The notes: generated by a model not told the origin, from the letters alone. A stretch of 64,000 nucleotides of DNA from Phlegmacium glaucopus (GCA_015039465.1 MU130533.1:310001-374000); one strand, 5' to 3'. Positions 32,053 through 44,016 are shown, counted from the first letter of the stretch. Translations and numbers: made by a program.

Positions 32053-33896
32053 ATGGATTCAGATTTGAAATGCAACCGCTTAACTTGTCGTCGTTCGCTT
32101 GCAGATAAAGCCGTTGTGGTGAGTTTCACCATAAATATTTGCTAAACAAAATTTACTGTCAATGCAAGACTACGTGTAAGTATCTTGAAAGGCCACTGGC
32201 AGAGAAAAACTGATTCGAAATTTGATTTTAGGCTCGCATATTTTTTGCAGTGAGAGCAAGCGCTATATTTCTTGAGTAGATTACAAAAATATATGCGCAG
32301 TTGAATGTGCAAACGAACTCTTCAGCAAATCGCGTGTCTGTCCGGGTGCGTGATGATGATCTCAATTCTCCCAGTGTTGTTCTAATTAAATTGGCAGCCT
32401 GCGAGACGAATCTGACTGAGCCGTAAGGCCCTTCTTCCTGCTTCCCTTCCACCCGGAAGCTTACAGTCCTGCAAGTGACGATGTTGTCGTGAGTTCTCCG
32501 CACCCCTGTCTCCTTTCAAGCATCTCCGAGTCGACGATGCCAGGTCTGCTCCTTGCAACCCACAAATGATTACAAAACTGTAGGTTTCTGCGCATATATA
32601 GATGTTTCTAACGGCTGATATCTATTATCCAGTCTGTTTTATCCGGCCTGACACCTTCGACGATATTGGATATTTGTAGTCGGTTCGTTTTCACGTCCAA
32701 TCCTTTTTGAATGAATCTCTGCAAAATGGGGCAAAAGAGCTATTTCCTTTTGGCAGTATCAAATTCATCAAGAGAAGTCAGACTTTATTGCATTTATCCG
32801 ATATTGTTTCTAATTGTTTCCTAAACTTGTTATAGTGCATTCCAGCAAGCTGTTGTGCGAAATGTGAATGACAAGAATGGACAACTTCAAAAACAGTTGG
32901 ATAATGTGATCAGAGAAGGTACGTTCAATGATATAGTCCGCTATGGCATGAATTATTTACTTCTACTCTATAACTCAGCGAACGGAGAGATGAATCTTTT
33001 GAACAACAAAAAGGCCGGTAAGATACATCATCCGATCATCTAATACCGACCTCACCGTTGATGCACAGAGCTTGAACGCGACCTGGAACTGGAGCGTAGA
33101 AAGGTGCGCGAGCTGCAGGAAACAGCTAGGGAGAGAGACAAGGAATACCAAAAGCTGAAAGTCCGGTGCTTTGAAATGCTCCAGACGATGTTTTTTTCCA
33201 ACCTTCAGTTTGGCAGATTCAGCTTGACAAAATTAAACGGAAAACTTTATTTGGCCCCACAAATGAAAATAGCCATGGGCAGGCCCTCTTTCCTCCTAAC
33301 CAATTTCTCGACAAAGCGCGTTCAGATGCAGTCAATAACAGTTCAGTAAACAATGTTGACCTTACTGCAGTTGTTGGTGGCATGGAGGCAAATGGGGTCT
33401 GGATAAAGACTTTAGGATTTCATAATCTTTTTGCTGAATGGGCTCTATAGATCCAGCGGACACCGCTCGTGGCTCGTACTGGTGGCGCAAACTTCATGAA
33501 CAATACGAGCAACCCTCAGCAAGTTAGCACCGACTGGGCGCAATTAAACCACAGGCCAGCACCCACGCATTCCAGAAACTTATCACATCGACCACCATTT
33601 GTAAAATATACGAATCCTACAGGCGACCGATCGAATAGATCAGGCACTACGTCTGACCGTTCCACTAGCGCGAATGAAGTCGAACATCTGTTAATGAGTC
33701 AACAACCGAGGACGTCGATTCCAACCGGCGGCGGGTGGCGGACGTCAACTGTCCTCCAAGCTCCTATTCAGAGAAATAGTGAGTACCATCCAAGGATTTA
33801 TCGTTTGAGGTATTCATTGAATGGATGCTAGTTTTTGCGCAACCGAGCAACACTATTCGGACGTCAGGCGGGTTTCGTCCAAGTATCCCCAGATGA
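32053..33896 (+). CDS. HEI10: HEI10/Zip3-like RING protein of meiotic recombination
   Basis: Fifteen exons join in phase to 359 residues; the second (32169-32175) is only 7 nt. The N-terminal RING has Cys at about 7, 12, 25, 30, 33, 44 and 47 and His at 27 (LKCNRLTCRRS, TTCSHIFC, RVCPACETNL). A coiled coil follows at about 95-170 (NAFQQAVVRNVNDKNGQL, ELERDLELERRKVRELQ), then KIKRKTLFGP and a Ser/Pro-rich tail with GGFRPSIPR at the end. This order of RING, coiled coil and basic tail is that of HEI10 (CCNB1IP1), the crossover-promoting SUMO/ubiquitin ligase family related to Zip3. Expression limited to meiosis is expected from the family, not seen here. Confidence 0.9.
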
Positions 33897-34091
33897 AACT
33901 AGATGCATCCTTTTGTATTAAATATTATTGCGTCAAGTTTATCGACAGATACTACGTGAAGACCAAGGGATATATAACAGGTGGTATACAGATAGCATAA
34001 ACATGGTATTCAACAAAACCAAAAAAGATTGGTGAAAGCAAGGTAAATGGAAAGAACGAATAATTTTTAGTTGGCTATTCCCGTTCCCCGT

Positions 34092-36876
34092 TCAGTCATA
34101 CAGCCAAATAGTACCGTTTTTTTCATCTTCAAGGTACTGTCCGATTGCAAGCATATCTTGACCAGTATGTCGTAAGTATCCAGCTAAAACATCTCGGTTC
34201 GCATGAGGTAACAAACTGACAAGTTTATCAACTTGCTCATAGAATTCCGGATCAGCATGGATGTCGATGACGGTATCCGATGGCAGATCAAACATGGAAG
34301 GTCGTCGGCCCTCGCGATCGCTAACTGACGTGGGTGGGAATGAGGGTGTGTAGGTTTGTGAACGCTTAGCTCGGTGAGGATGTGCGCGTGGACCACCAGG
34401 TACGGAAGGGGGACTACTGACGTTAATTGGTCTTGAGATGTTCATGTTCATCGACTGTAGTGCTGCCGTGTGTTTAGACGATGCTGGGGGTAATCTCCCA
34501 CTTCCCGGAGCAGAAGATAAAGAAGGAGAAGAAGACGAGATGAGTATATTATTCGGTCTATCCTTCTTTGACAAACTAGCTTTCCGTCCTAACGAAGCGA
34601 AAAATCCACTAGTCTTCGAGATGGATGTCGATGGGGCTAGAGAACGAATAGAAGAAGGTGGAGTGCCGACGCTTGAGTTGGATCGAGATGGGTTGGTACG
34701 GGGAGGGTTCATAGCCAAAGAGGGGTATGGGAGGGTTAGAGATACGGCGGTGGGTGTTATATCTTCATAAGTGCCTTGAGAAAGATCAGTTGCTGTTGAA
34801 GCATCTGGTCGTCTGGGGAATGTGGCTTCAGATATGATTGATGATCGTGACGTGTGGCGCGGCTGAGGTGCGAACGGTTGTGCAGATGATGATCTTTGAT
34901 GCTGCGTGTTTGGACCTGGAATGTTATTTTCGTCAATATCAAAATGTAGAAATCAGAATGAAGACAAACCTCGTGATTTCATGTTGACAACCCATTCTGA
35001 TAATCCACAGTCATAGGCATAGAGCTCGTTGATCTTGGTAGCATAGATCAAACATCGTTCAGAAGTCGTCCTCTGTGAATTGACTTCGTGACAAAAGAGA
35101 GCTGCAGGATTCGTCGATCTGATTTTTTTAAACCGAGGCGTTGGAGACACGCGATGAAGCGAAGGGGAAGGCGTCCTAGAAGAATAATGAGTACCCCCTG
35201 ACCATCGCCGACCAGACTTTGATGACAATGAAGCTGTGCGAGAAAGCGAGAGCCGTTTGATATTTGTCGTTAAGCTATTCCTGAAACTTTTAGGCGGAGG
35301 GCTAGGGGCTTCAGTACCATGGCCCGACTCTGGTGACATGCAACGTTCGGGAGACTCTGAAAGTTTTTGTTTATGACACGTTTCATCGGCCAAACCACCC
35401 TTCCGTTCGTTTTCAAGTGGCTTTAAGAGTGCAGGATTTGATTTGAGCCATTCGGAAAACTTATGATGGTCGATGTCCGCCGGTAAAGTGTTTGAGCGGG
35501 GGGGAGGTTCAATGACAGTGACAGATGGAACATCGGCCGTGTCAAGGGCTTCGGCAGTTGTCTCCATATTTGAATCGTTCAAAGGCTTTGTAGTCGTGAC
35601 AGGCGGAATATCGGCCGTGTCAAGGACCGTGTCAAGGACCGTCCCTTTGTTCTCCATATTTGAATCATTCAAAGGTGTCGTAGAGTCCGACGCAGGTTCG
35701 GCAGAGAATGCACCTTCTCTCCGATGTACGGAAGATAACTCTGATGAAGGCCTTGGATGATAGATGAGAGATGAGTATGATGGCAACAAAAGATATCACA
35801 TCACACAACATACGTTGTTTCTGACTTGGAGCCAACATCTGTTAAATCACTGTATTTATTTGATTTGGGGGTTGTGAGGTTTGACGAAAGGATGGCAGTT
35901 ACTGAGGGCGGTAACTGAAGGGCTTGTTTGACAGCGTCCAGGTCACGTTTTGTACGCGTCGGAGGTGGAGATTGTAAGCGAGGGGGTCGAGGAGGAGGAG
36001 GATTGTGGATGTCTATGTTGAAATTCGCTCTCGGAGGAGGGGGTAAGGGACCAGCGATTGAATGTACACCTGTAAATAGTCAAGTCTTGCTATTAATTAT
36101 ATACAGTTGATTAAATACCTGGTTGATAATGAAGATAAGAGGAGGTCGTGGGTGAAACTGGAGTTGCAAGCGTGTCTGGGGTGTTGGTTCTTGATGAAGG
36201 AGTCTGTGTTGAATGTGAGCCCAAATTCACGATAACAGGGCCCGCGACTGGAATATGAATGTCCTTGCTTTGTCCAATCTCAGGGGTGACAGGAGAAAAC
36301 ATAGGTGAATGAGATGGAAGAGTGGTACGTGGAGTAGTGAGTAAACCTCTATTGTGGTCAGGTGGCGACTGTGACCGGGGGCGAGGTGATCCCCGAATAC
36401 GCGACGAATTTTGATTCTTATTAGTGTCCCCTGTGGCTGATATGTTGTCATCTAAATCCGGAGTGGTGAGCGGGGCTGAGAGAGGAGGGGATAGGTGGGT
36501 ATAGATTCTAGCAGCAGCGTCTGGAGGGGCGACTAGAGCGAGGCCAGTTAAATCAGACCTGTGGCCCCGTCGAGAACGAAGAGCTGAAGGTTGTTGGGGT
36601 GAGGACGTTATCTGCATGATGGCTACTCTTCTCCTGTCTGCACCACCCTTGGATGGGGTAGCGACTCTACGCGTAGAGGCTTCGGATTCTGCATCCCTAG
36701 CATCGGAGTCACAAGAACACTCAGAAGATGAAGTTGAATGATTTCTAGTGTGTTCAGAGTAAGAAGAGACCTTGAGATGATCAGGATCACCTATGAAAGC
36801 AAGGACATAGAATAAGCGTTTAAATGGACTTTTCATTGGGGATTTTAGTAGACTTGCCTTTGGGTTTATATTGCAT
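34092..36876 (-). CDS. Large disordered protein of unknown function with a CUE/UBA-like C-terminus
   Basis: Five exons (36876-36858, 36790-36119, 36069-35814, 35751-34970, 34900-34092) join in phase to 845 residues. The first intron would be a GC-AG intron (AAAG/GCAAGT donor), and the last acceptor was chosen to keep phase, so both ends need checking. The protein is Ser/Pro/Arg-rich. One region carries two imperfect repeats around PLNDSNME and LDTAD. Residues about 540-640 include KFSEWLKSNPALL and, after a gap, SERCLIYATKINELYAY. The last 50 residues (EFYEQVDKLVSLLPHANRD, VLAGYLRHTGQDMLAIGQYL) form three helices like a CUE or UBA ubiquitin-binding domain; that is inference. Divergent from MED18, 72 bp apart. 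Confidence 0.7.
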
Positions 36877-36948
36877 GAGGGGGGGGGGGAGATGTAAAAT
36901 GTCACATTACACTGCCCGTCCAGGGTAATGTCAGATTGACAACAATCA

Positions 36949-37717
36949 ATGTCTTCACATTCTTACGAGGTCGCCCTTTTCGGAGAGTTTTTTTCTCAAG
37001 ACTTGAAACCCATTTTAAATCGTATAACTCTACACAGTGACTCTTCTCAACAAATTCATACAAGAGAAATCGTATTTGAACCATTAGATGCAAATATACA
37101 AAGAGACAGTCCCACGGAACCAGTACTCCTCCGTGCAAAGAAAGAGCTCTCACAACAGCATTCCCCCTGGTAACCTTTCAATCATTTTTAGGTCACCATT
37201 TTTAATTTACTCGTAAATCTTCAGGGAACTCTTTTCATATCTCAAACCCGAGTCAGTCCGCGTACACCCAGAAGCAACCGTCAGACCTTGGTCTACTTGT
37301 CAAGTCATCGGAGACGCTCTGAGTTTCGCCGCAGCCCTAGGTTATGTGTGGGTAACTAAACACTTTTGTCAAAAACCCATAGTAAATCATTATCAGGAGA
37401 CGATCTCAAATTTACAAGCGAGGGTATGCTTTTCGCCGAGGTCCACTATTGATCCTAATGTTCCAACAGGAACAGGCAAGTCAATTTTGAACACACCTGT
37501 CATGACTAGTCTAATCAATCTGATGTACGCTCAGGTCGATCCTAAATCACAGCTTCCTATTCCAGCGCATACAGATACTCTTTGGGAAGTCGAGGTAAAG
37601 ACAGCAGCGCCCATCCGTAATACCCAAGAAACACCCCTCAGTCATTCAATCGATGCCGTACTTGAGGTACAACTTCTCATGAAAGGCTTGTTGGATTTGC
37701 GTCGTCAGGATGTTTGA
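36949..37717 (+). CDS. MED18: Mediator complex subunit 18
   Basis: Four exons (36949-37169, 37225-37340, 37397-37440, 37481-37717) give 205 residues. The Med18 pattern is seen in the start YEVALFGEFFSQDLKPIL, the strand REIVFEPLD, VLLRAKKEL, VHPEATVRPWSTCQVIGD, FTSEGMLF and LWEVEVKTAAPIR. Med18 belongs to the head module of Mediator and contacts RNA polymerase II. The third intron (37441-37480, 40 nt) is my least certain join: other donors in the same place also keep frame. Its stop codon is 13 bp from that of BCD1 on the other strand. Confidence 0.8.
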
Positions 37718-37730
37718 ACGACTTTCAAGA

Positions 37731-39155
37731 TCATACTAGTCCATTATCATCATTGTAATCTCCCCAGTCAACTATGTCATCTTCTTCAGCTGCCCACGGT
37801 TCGTTTCCTCTTGCTTGCCGCACTAGTTCTAGAAGGATGGCCGGATCAAGTTCTACTTCCCCTCCATCGTCGCTTGCCAAATCCGCATCATCATCTTCCC
37901 CGCTCTCTGCATAATTGTCCAAAGCGGCCAACACGTTCGGAGCTTCCTCCACTTGATCATCGTCCTCACTGCCATAATCTCCCAAAAGGCTATTAATAGC
38001 CAACCTTCCCGCCTTGGGGTTCATCTTTCTCCGTTTCGGTTGCCGCTCGTCCTCCGACTGTTTCACAACACCTTGGGCATCAACAAGAACCCCTTGAAAA
38101 TCTTCCCAAATTTCAATCGTTGGGAATTCGACGAACTGAGTATGACGCAGGAGATTTATTAATGGCTGGGATGGATCAAATGAATAATAAGCAGGCTGTT
38201 GTTGGGTGCGGGACCCTCCTCGTGATTGATGTAGTATTAGAGCTTGCATAACGCATTGTGGATTTGTGAATGACTCTGGGTCGTCGTCTGCATCAGGAAT
38301 GATGAGGCATTTTGCCCACTTGGGATATGAACTTTGCTTTCTAGAGTGATTTTTTTCATCCGTGTTTATGTGTAAACGGAGGAGAGTGAGCAATGAAGAT
38401 TTGATATTATTCTTGTGTGTTAATAGGGTAAAAGGTGGTTCGTGAGGTTGTGAAGAAGGTGCGAGTGGATCCGGGGGTTTGTGGAATTGGAATTCGATGG
38501 TTAATAAAGCTGTTTGATTTCTTGTAGTTCTCAATAATAAAATCTTATGTATACATATAATAGAAACGCACTTGAAATCCCAAGCGGATTGATTAACTTT
38601 CCGTCTTTCCATTCCGATAGGAAGTAGGTCCATATCAATATCCCTTGCTTCAAGTTGCAATTTTAATACATCTCTCTTCGTCCTCCCAGAACCACCACCA
38701 CCTCTTCCTCTGCCCCCTCTTCCCCTTCCCCTCCCTCTATTATCCCGTCCATTCCCATTGCCAAACGAATATCCACCTCTCACAATCTCCCTCCCCCAAT
38801 CCCCCACCTTCCTCGACACATCCTCCAAAAAAACATAATCATCCATCATCTTCCCCCACCCATACTCATTCATAGGAATATAAGCCACTTTATTTCGTTG
38901 ACCTGTACATCCTGTTTTGGATTTATGAGAGGTTGAACAGGTCAGGGAACAGGTATGAGTTGAGCAGCCTGGGCAGGTGTATTTGGCGTTTTGGGAATGA
39001 CAGGTTGAGCATAATATGAGTTTGGAATTTGAAGGGGTGGATGTAGATGCTGTGGGTTGTTGTTGCTGTTGTTGTTGTTGGAGAAAGAGAGTTGGATTGC
39101 GGGGTAGAGATGGATGAATTGGCATTGGTATGTCTTTTGCAACTTGCACCCACAT
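37731..39155 (-). CDS. BCD1: Box C/D snoRNP assembly factor Bcd1 (HIT zinc finger)
   Basis: One long frame of 474 residues. Near residue 48 is the HIT-type zinc finger, LCSTCHSQNAKYTCPGC followed by further Cys and His. Downstream, NKVAYIPMNEYGWGKMMDDY is the family's hallmark. An Arg-Gly block follows near residue 135. A 42-nt segment, 38571-38530, has good splice ends and no stop, and is probably an intron; removing it joins WDFK to TTRNQTALLTIEFQF and leaves 460 residues. Bcd1 is needed for box C/D snoRNA stability. The C-terminal 100 residues are very acidic. A run of eight Gln (39057-39080) precedes the zinc finger. Confidence 0.9.
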   Translation of the reverse strand: MWVQVAKDIPMPIHPSLPRNPTLFLQQQQQQQQPTASTSTPSNSKLILCSTCHSQNAKYTCPGCSTHTCSLTCSTSHKSKTGCTGQRNKVAYIPMNEYGWGKMMDDYVFLEDVSRKVGDWGREIVRGGYSFGNGNGRDNRGRGRGRGGRGRGGGGSGRTKRDVLKLQLEARDIDMDLLPIGMERRKVNQSAWDFKCVSIICIHKILLLRTTRNQTALLTIEFQFHKPPDPLAPSSQPHEPPFTLLTHKNNIKSSLLTLLRLHINTDEKNHSRKQSSYPKWAKCLIIPDADDDPESFTNPQCVMQALILHQSRGGSRTQQQPAYYSFDPSQPLINLLRHTQFVEFPTIEIWEDFQGVLVDAQGVVKQSEDERQPKRRKMNPKAGRLAINSLLGDYGSEDDDQVEEAPNVLAALDNYAESGEDDDADLASDDGGEVELDPAILLELVRQARGNEPWAAEEDDIVDWGDYNDDNGLV

Positions 39156-39281
39156 ACAATGTTAAAATGTTTACGTAATAATCAGGGCCAATCACCAATC
39201 ATATCGACTCCGAGTAGATACGCCGCCGCCGCTTTCATCACAGTAATTTATCTAACACTCAAAAGTTGAGCCTGAACCAGG

Positions 39282-39308
39282 GTTGAACGTTGAACGTTGA
39301 ACGTTGAG
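39282..39308. repeat. Short tandem repeat of GTTGAAC
   Basis: Three and a partial fourth unit of a 7-bp repeat, upstream of BCD1 on its 5' side. Confidence 0.8.
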
Positions 39309-40451
39309 CCATGAGCCGGTTACCCAAGAATTCTCAGCTGCGGTCGTTGGATGGGATTGGCAGGCTGCATCCCTTGCAACTTTATTCAACTGCAGGCCTT
39401 TGATGCTTCAGCGCCAAAATTCATCGTTGAGTCTCAGGCTTTTGGTCTCACACCAAAAAGTAAACAGTATCTTGGTCTTGAGTACCATAACTACACAAGC
39501 AAAGTCATCACGATTGTTATCTGTTTCTCAGAGTTCACTGATGTTCTAGTACAAGTTCTAGTTCTTCGTATCTCTCAAAGACAATATCGAGTTCTGATCA
39601 AAATAAAGATCATGATTATGAGCCAAGCCCTCGGAATAAAACATTGATATGGCAAACGACAAGAGAGTGACTCCAAAAGACGAAACCTAAACTAGTGCAT
39701 GAGTTTGGAACAAATCGAGAATACACAATTTTTCCAGAATGAAATGAGACTCGAATGGAATGGAATAAAAATAAGGTAGAGATGCTGGTTCCAATGCTGA
39801 ATATTGCTGGTTGGCCTGAGATGCTGATTTTGATTATGGAACAAGAGAGCATAGTGATAGAGTGATGGTCTGTCTGAGAGAACGGAATACAAAGGGTTGA
39901 TGGTGACAAGCCTAGAGTCATAATGACAAAGCGATATTTCTCCCGATTGTTTGGCAGGATGCAGAGCTCGAGAAAGATCGAGAGATGAACCAGAGATGGA
40001 GGCAAGCTCGCAGAATAGTACTTGGGTGTCGATGGTGGTTTGAACTTCGGCTGGGACCCGTCTCCAGCGCATGGTTCAGAAGAGACAAACGCCCGTCGAC
40101 GCAGTCTCCACCAAACCACGCGCCCGGCCATCGTATTGTCAAAAAAAGACCGAGACGCTCGTCAGCGACCCGGACTCTCTCAACAATGACGATGTGGTGA
40201 AGAAGTCATCTCGTCAGACGATCCTTCACCCGACGAGAAGGAACATAGCAGCGCTCGTCAGCCCGGAAATGTTCCTAGCCCTCCAGATGTTCGAGTGTGT
40301 TAATAGTATAGTATGCTACCATCCGGGGTGCATGTTGATCGATCACCTAGCCTTGAGTTGCTTGCATCTGAAGGTAAAAAGACGAAGAAGAAGAAGAAAC
40401 GATGTTCCAGAAAGATCCAAGAAAAAGAGAGAAACATGGAGAGGAATTTTT
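39309..40451. other. Unresolved stretch, possible small gene
   Basis: Open frames exist on both strands. On the plus strand, segments with a protein-like look are DAELEKDREMNQRWRQAR (about 39957-40010), HGSEETNARRRSLHQ (about 40070-40115) and an Asp/Ser/Pro-rich piece (EEVISSDDPSPDEKEHSS, about 40200-40255), then a Lys-rich stretch near 40380. They lie in different frames, and I found no set of introns of normal length that joins them. On the minus strand a 171-codon frame (40131-39616) has no motif. No call is made. Confidence 0.35.
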
Positions 40452-42403
40452 TCAGAAGTGTAATCCGGCTTCGAGTGCTGCTTCTATTGCTGCTTTATCA
40501 GCTTTGCGCATTCGCTTAACACGTCGTGTGGCACGAGGTCCACGTGGACGAGTACGACGAGACCCAACCAGAGTATGGGTGGATAATGTTGGGGTAGCAG
40601 GATCGAGACTTTCTTTGGATATAAAGGGCTATTTTTGGCAACATGTCAGTATCAGAGGAAAAGGCGACTGTGAAAGATAAAACGTACACAATGGGTCTCG
40701 TCTTTCTCTTCAATGGTTTCAAGGGTCTTGCCCTTCCCTTTGTTCACGAAAGTGGATACAGGAACGACTTCATCATGAATGATGTTGATGTCAACCTTGC
40801 TATTCTCAACGACCTCGATCGCGAGAACAACCTCGTTGACATCGACTTTCAATTTCATGGCTTCGTCATCAGCTGCATGTGTAAAAGACTGCAGAGATTT
40901 TGATCAGCAAAAGTTTGTGGAGAAACAATCAATAGAAATTTACCTCTCGTTGATCAATCGATTTTGATTTGGAAAGTTGGACCAACTGCATGACAGTTGG
41001 CAGAATGGTCATGATGAAGGACAGGATTGGAATGAAGATACAAAAGACAAAAAAGACGGTGAACATTTTGATGTATTCGAGAGCCAGAGCAACCTTCGAA
41101 GGGCTGGAGATAGTCGGCGTACCACGCTTTACAGCCATAAAAGATAGGCCAATCGGATGTGGTGACGTTGGGATATATGACATGACATCTTTGGTTGGAA
41201 GGGGGATAGAAGTAGAATCATATTTTTCGTTGGAACCAGACGAAACGTGGGACCAAAGGATGCTCGTAGAAAAAATTCCGGAGAGTCCTGAAGAAGGGAT
41301 TTCGTTGGATTTGACCTGGAGAATGGCGGAAGGGGTAGACGATGGAATAATGGTAAATTTCTCCACAATCTCAGGGGCAAGTGTATATCCGCGTGTAAAT
41401 GTCGCTGGAATGCTATCGAAGTGACCAGCCTTGGACGTGACGAGTTCTAATGCTTGGCGGAAGTACGGTGATACAGAGGTGTTGTTGTAAGAGAAGGTGA
41501 AATTGTCATGAATAGCCAATGACCGTATCTTCTGAGTGATGCGGCCGCCATGGGTAAGAGTAGTGAGAACGGCAAAGATTATCAAAAACATTTTCAATTT
41601 TGCCAAAAATCCAGGGGCCTTCTTGTGGGAGTCGTCATCTATTCCAGAGGTAGTGAACGAAGGAGGGGGTGGGGGAGGAGGAGATCCACCAATATCGCCT
41701 ACGAACTCATTGGAATTGCCGCCTGGAAGTTCTTCGGGAAGTGGAATGTTAGTCAACGCAGGATATATATATATAAGAAACCCTTCACTAACTGGACTCG
41801 CTTTCAGCGCCGTTGTCAGATGGGTCGATAGGATCATCGCTTGGTCCAACAGGTGTTTCATCTATGAATCATGTATGATTAACACGAGAAACAAGAGCAG
41901 GAGCGAGGCAGCTTACTCGAGCCAGTTCCCAAATCTTCTTGAATATCACCGTCAAGAGACGATGATCCGTTGTCGCATGTTTCACCTGCAGAACCAATGT
42001 CATAAGGCACATTGACCGACGACGAAGGAGAAGATGTATTGTTCCTCAAGACGGTAAAGATAGCGCCGACCAGAACAATCACAACGCACAGAGCAACCGC
42101 GTACAAAATACCGGACGTGGATTCAGGTTGGTACTGCAGGGTAGAGGTAGGGCGTCCTTTGATAGTGGGAGTAGGAGAGACCTGAAGGAGGATCTCCTTG
42201 GGTTTCATGGAAGGGAAGAGATCGCCAATGGCGTTCATGGCAAATGTGAAAGGCTTGGTTTGACCAGTCGGAAAGTAATTATTCCACGCTGGCTGCATGG
42301 CAATAAAACTAAAGGCGAGGGCGATGTTGACAATAGATGTAGGTAAAAAGTCGGCAAGCTTGCTTCCAATGGAAAGGTCGCATGCGAGAGAAGGGGAAAG
42401 CAT
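40452..42403 (-). CDS. Multi-pass membrane protein of unknown function
   Basis: Five exons (42403-41917, 41861-41793, 41731-40944, 40888-40688, 40628-40452) join in phase to 573 residues. Four hydrophobic segments are visible: near residue 25 (IVNIALAFSFIAM), near 100 (GILYAVALCVVIVLVGAIF), near 225 (MFLIIFAVLTTLT) and near 415 (FFVFCIFIPILSFIMTILP). A poly-Pro run and acidic Ser/Asp stretches lie between them. About 170 residues between segments three and four contain several Asn-x-Ser/Thr sites and may face the lumen or outside. The C-terminus has SRRTRPRGPRATRRVKRMRK, strongly basic and probably cytosolic. No family recognised. Confidence 0.75.
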
Positions 42404-42859
42404 GATCGTTGACCGACAGAGACAGTTGATTAACGAAGGGATGATGCCAGAAGGTGGAAGGAACTGGCATATTTATACCTCCTAGCTTCGTTGAATGTTA
42501 TTGTAAGTTTGTAGCTCGAGACGCGTCGACGCGACAAGAAAGCGACTCACATGTGAGTCGTGAACTGTGCGGAAGTGATCGATCGTTCTCGAAAGATGCA
42601 AAGAGAAAGGACTAAATGGATTAAATCAGTGCCGCCAGAAATAATCGGTGGTTATATGCATCGATCGGAGTCCGTCTTAGTGCCATGGTTGGCGAGTACA
42701 CTCCATATGAATTAATTTCGCTCATGCTGGCCTACACATGACATCAACAAAATAAACAGATAAACAGATCCTATCCAAACAGGAACGGACAGCAACTTCT
42801 AATATTATGTAAATGTTGTGGTTGGTTCATGACGTTCATTCGACTCTAATCAGAAGGAC

Positions 42860-43905
42860 CTAAAAGTCGTCCATGCTGAAATCAATTTCGACCTTTTCGC
42901 CTGGTTTAAAAGCGGGCAGACCTATCGCAGAATTGAATATAATGTCAGCCAGTGAAAAAAAGGGACCACAACATACCGAGGTATGGGCAACTCGCGCATC
43001 GGAACGCATCTCCCAGGAAGCAGCTCCCACAGCTACTAGTCGCCTTCGGGGCCGACTTCGCAGCTTGAATCAAGCGTTCTTTTTCACTTTTCTCCACCGC
43101 TCTCGCCTCCCCATCCTGAGATCCATCCAAGAGGACCACTTTCCCAGTCCTTCGCTCCTCTTCCTCTAGTTCGGCAAGGCCGCATGAACATCCCTTACAA
43201 GCTTTCTTTCGTCGAGGAGCTCCGGCATTCATGGGTTCACAAGTAGGTACCGGACGTGATTTATCTTCCGCGGTAAGGAGCGCCTCTGCATCTATTAGCG
43301 GCGTTGAAGGAGTAGAGGTAATTGCCCATAGTGCTTTCTTCTTCTCCGGGTCGGTCTTACGGTTCAGTTTAAATAAGGGTACTGATGTCGCAGATCTGTC
43401 CTTGAGTGACAAGGATGCTTTGGGTGGGTGATTTGGCTTCTGTGCAATAATGGTTCCTTCTTCGGGCAGGGACGAGAGGACATTGAAACCGGCTAAGGTG
43501 AGCTCGGAAGGAAGGGATTGGAATCCAGATGTGAGGTTTAGAAGATACAAATTTCCCAACGGCATTAGGCCGGAGTAGATTTGAGCAAGTAATGAAGGTA
43601 ACTTTGGATTCAGACCTTCGTAGTCTGACTGTGTGAGAGTGATATGGATGGATCCATAAGATGAAGGTTGTAAGACGGTGGCTAGGATTGTTAATAAGGA
43701 TCGATTTTTAAAAATTTCTAGAGATACCTTGGTCGATTAGTCGATCAAGCAATTGCTTTTCAAGCTGTCGTGTGCCCTCGAGTTCTGAAATCAGGGATTG
43801 GTATTTTCCATCCTGTGCAGTAGAAAGAGATCCGATAGCGAGTGCAGGAGGCTTTGCTGGGTTTGGGTTGGGTGGTGAAATCTCGTAGACGGCGGTGGGA
43901 GACAT
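42860..43905 (-). CDS. DRE2: Cytosolic Fe-S cluster assembly factor Dre2 (anamorsin)
   Basis: Three exons (43905-43728, 43681-42977, 42921-42860) give 314 residues. The start is ATG 43905; the frame runs further up but has no ATG. The C-terminal CIAPIN1 domain is complete: the Cys motif in [16 protein letters not shown], a linker with [14 protein letters not shown], the twin CX2C in RCASCPYLG, and the end [19 protein letters not shown] split by the last intron. Dre2 takes electrons from Tah18 for early cytosolic Fe-S assembly. The N-terminus is a degenerate methyltransferase-like fold, as usual for fungi. Confidence 0.96.
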
Positions 43906-44016
43906 GAGGCAACAGGCTTGCAAATCACAAAATCAATTCCAAGTTTGGCAAGCTCACGTAAGCGAACCCAAAAAATAAAATTATACGAGTAATACAGACT
44001 ACGATATCATACACAT

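Noticed and set aside
37470..37475. A 6-nt exon with a GC donor in MED18
   Set aside because: It would need a 29-nt intron. A single 40-nt intron (37441-37480) fits frame and usual length better.
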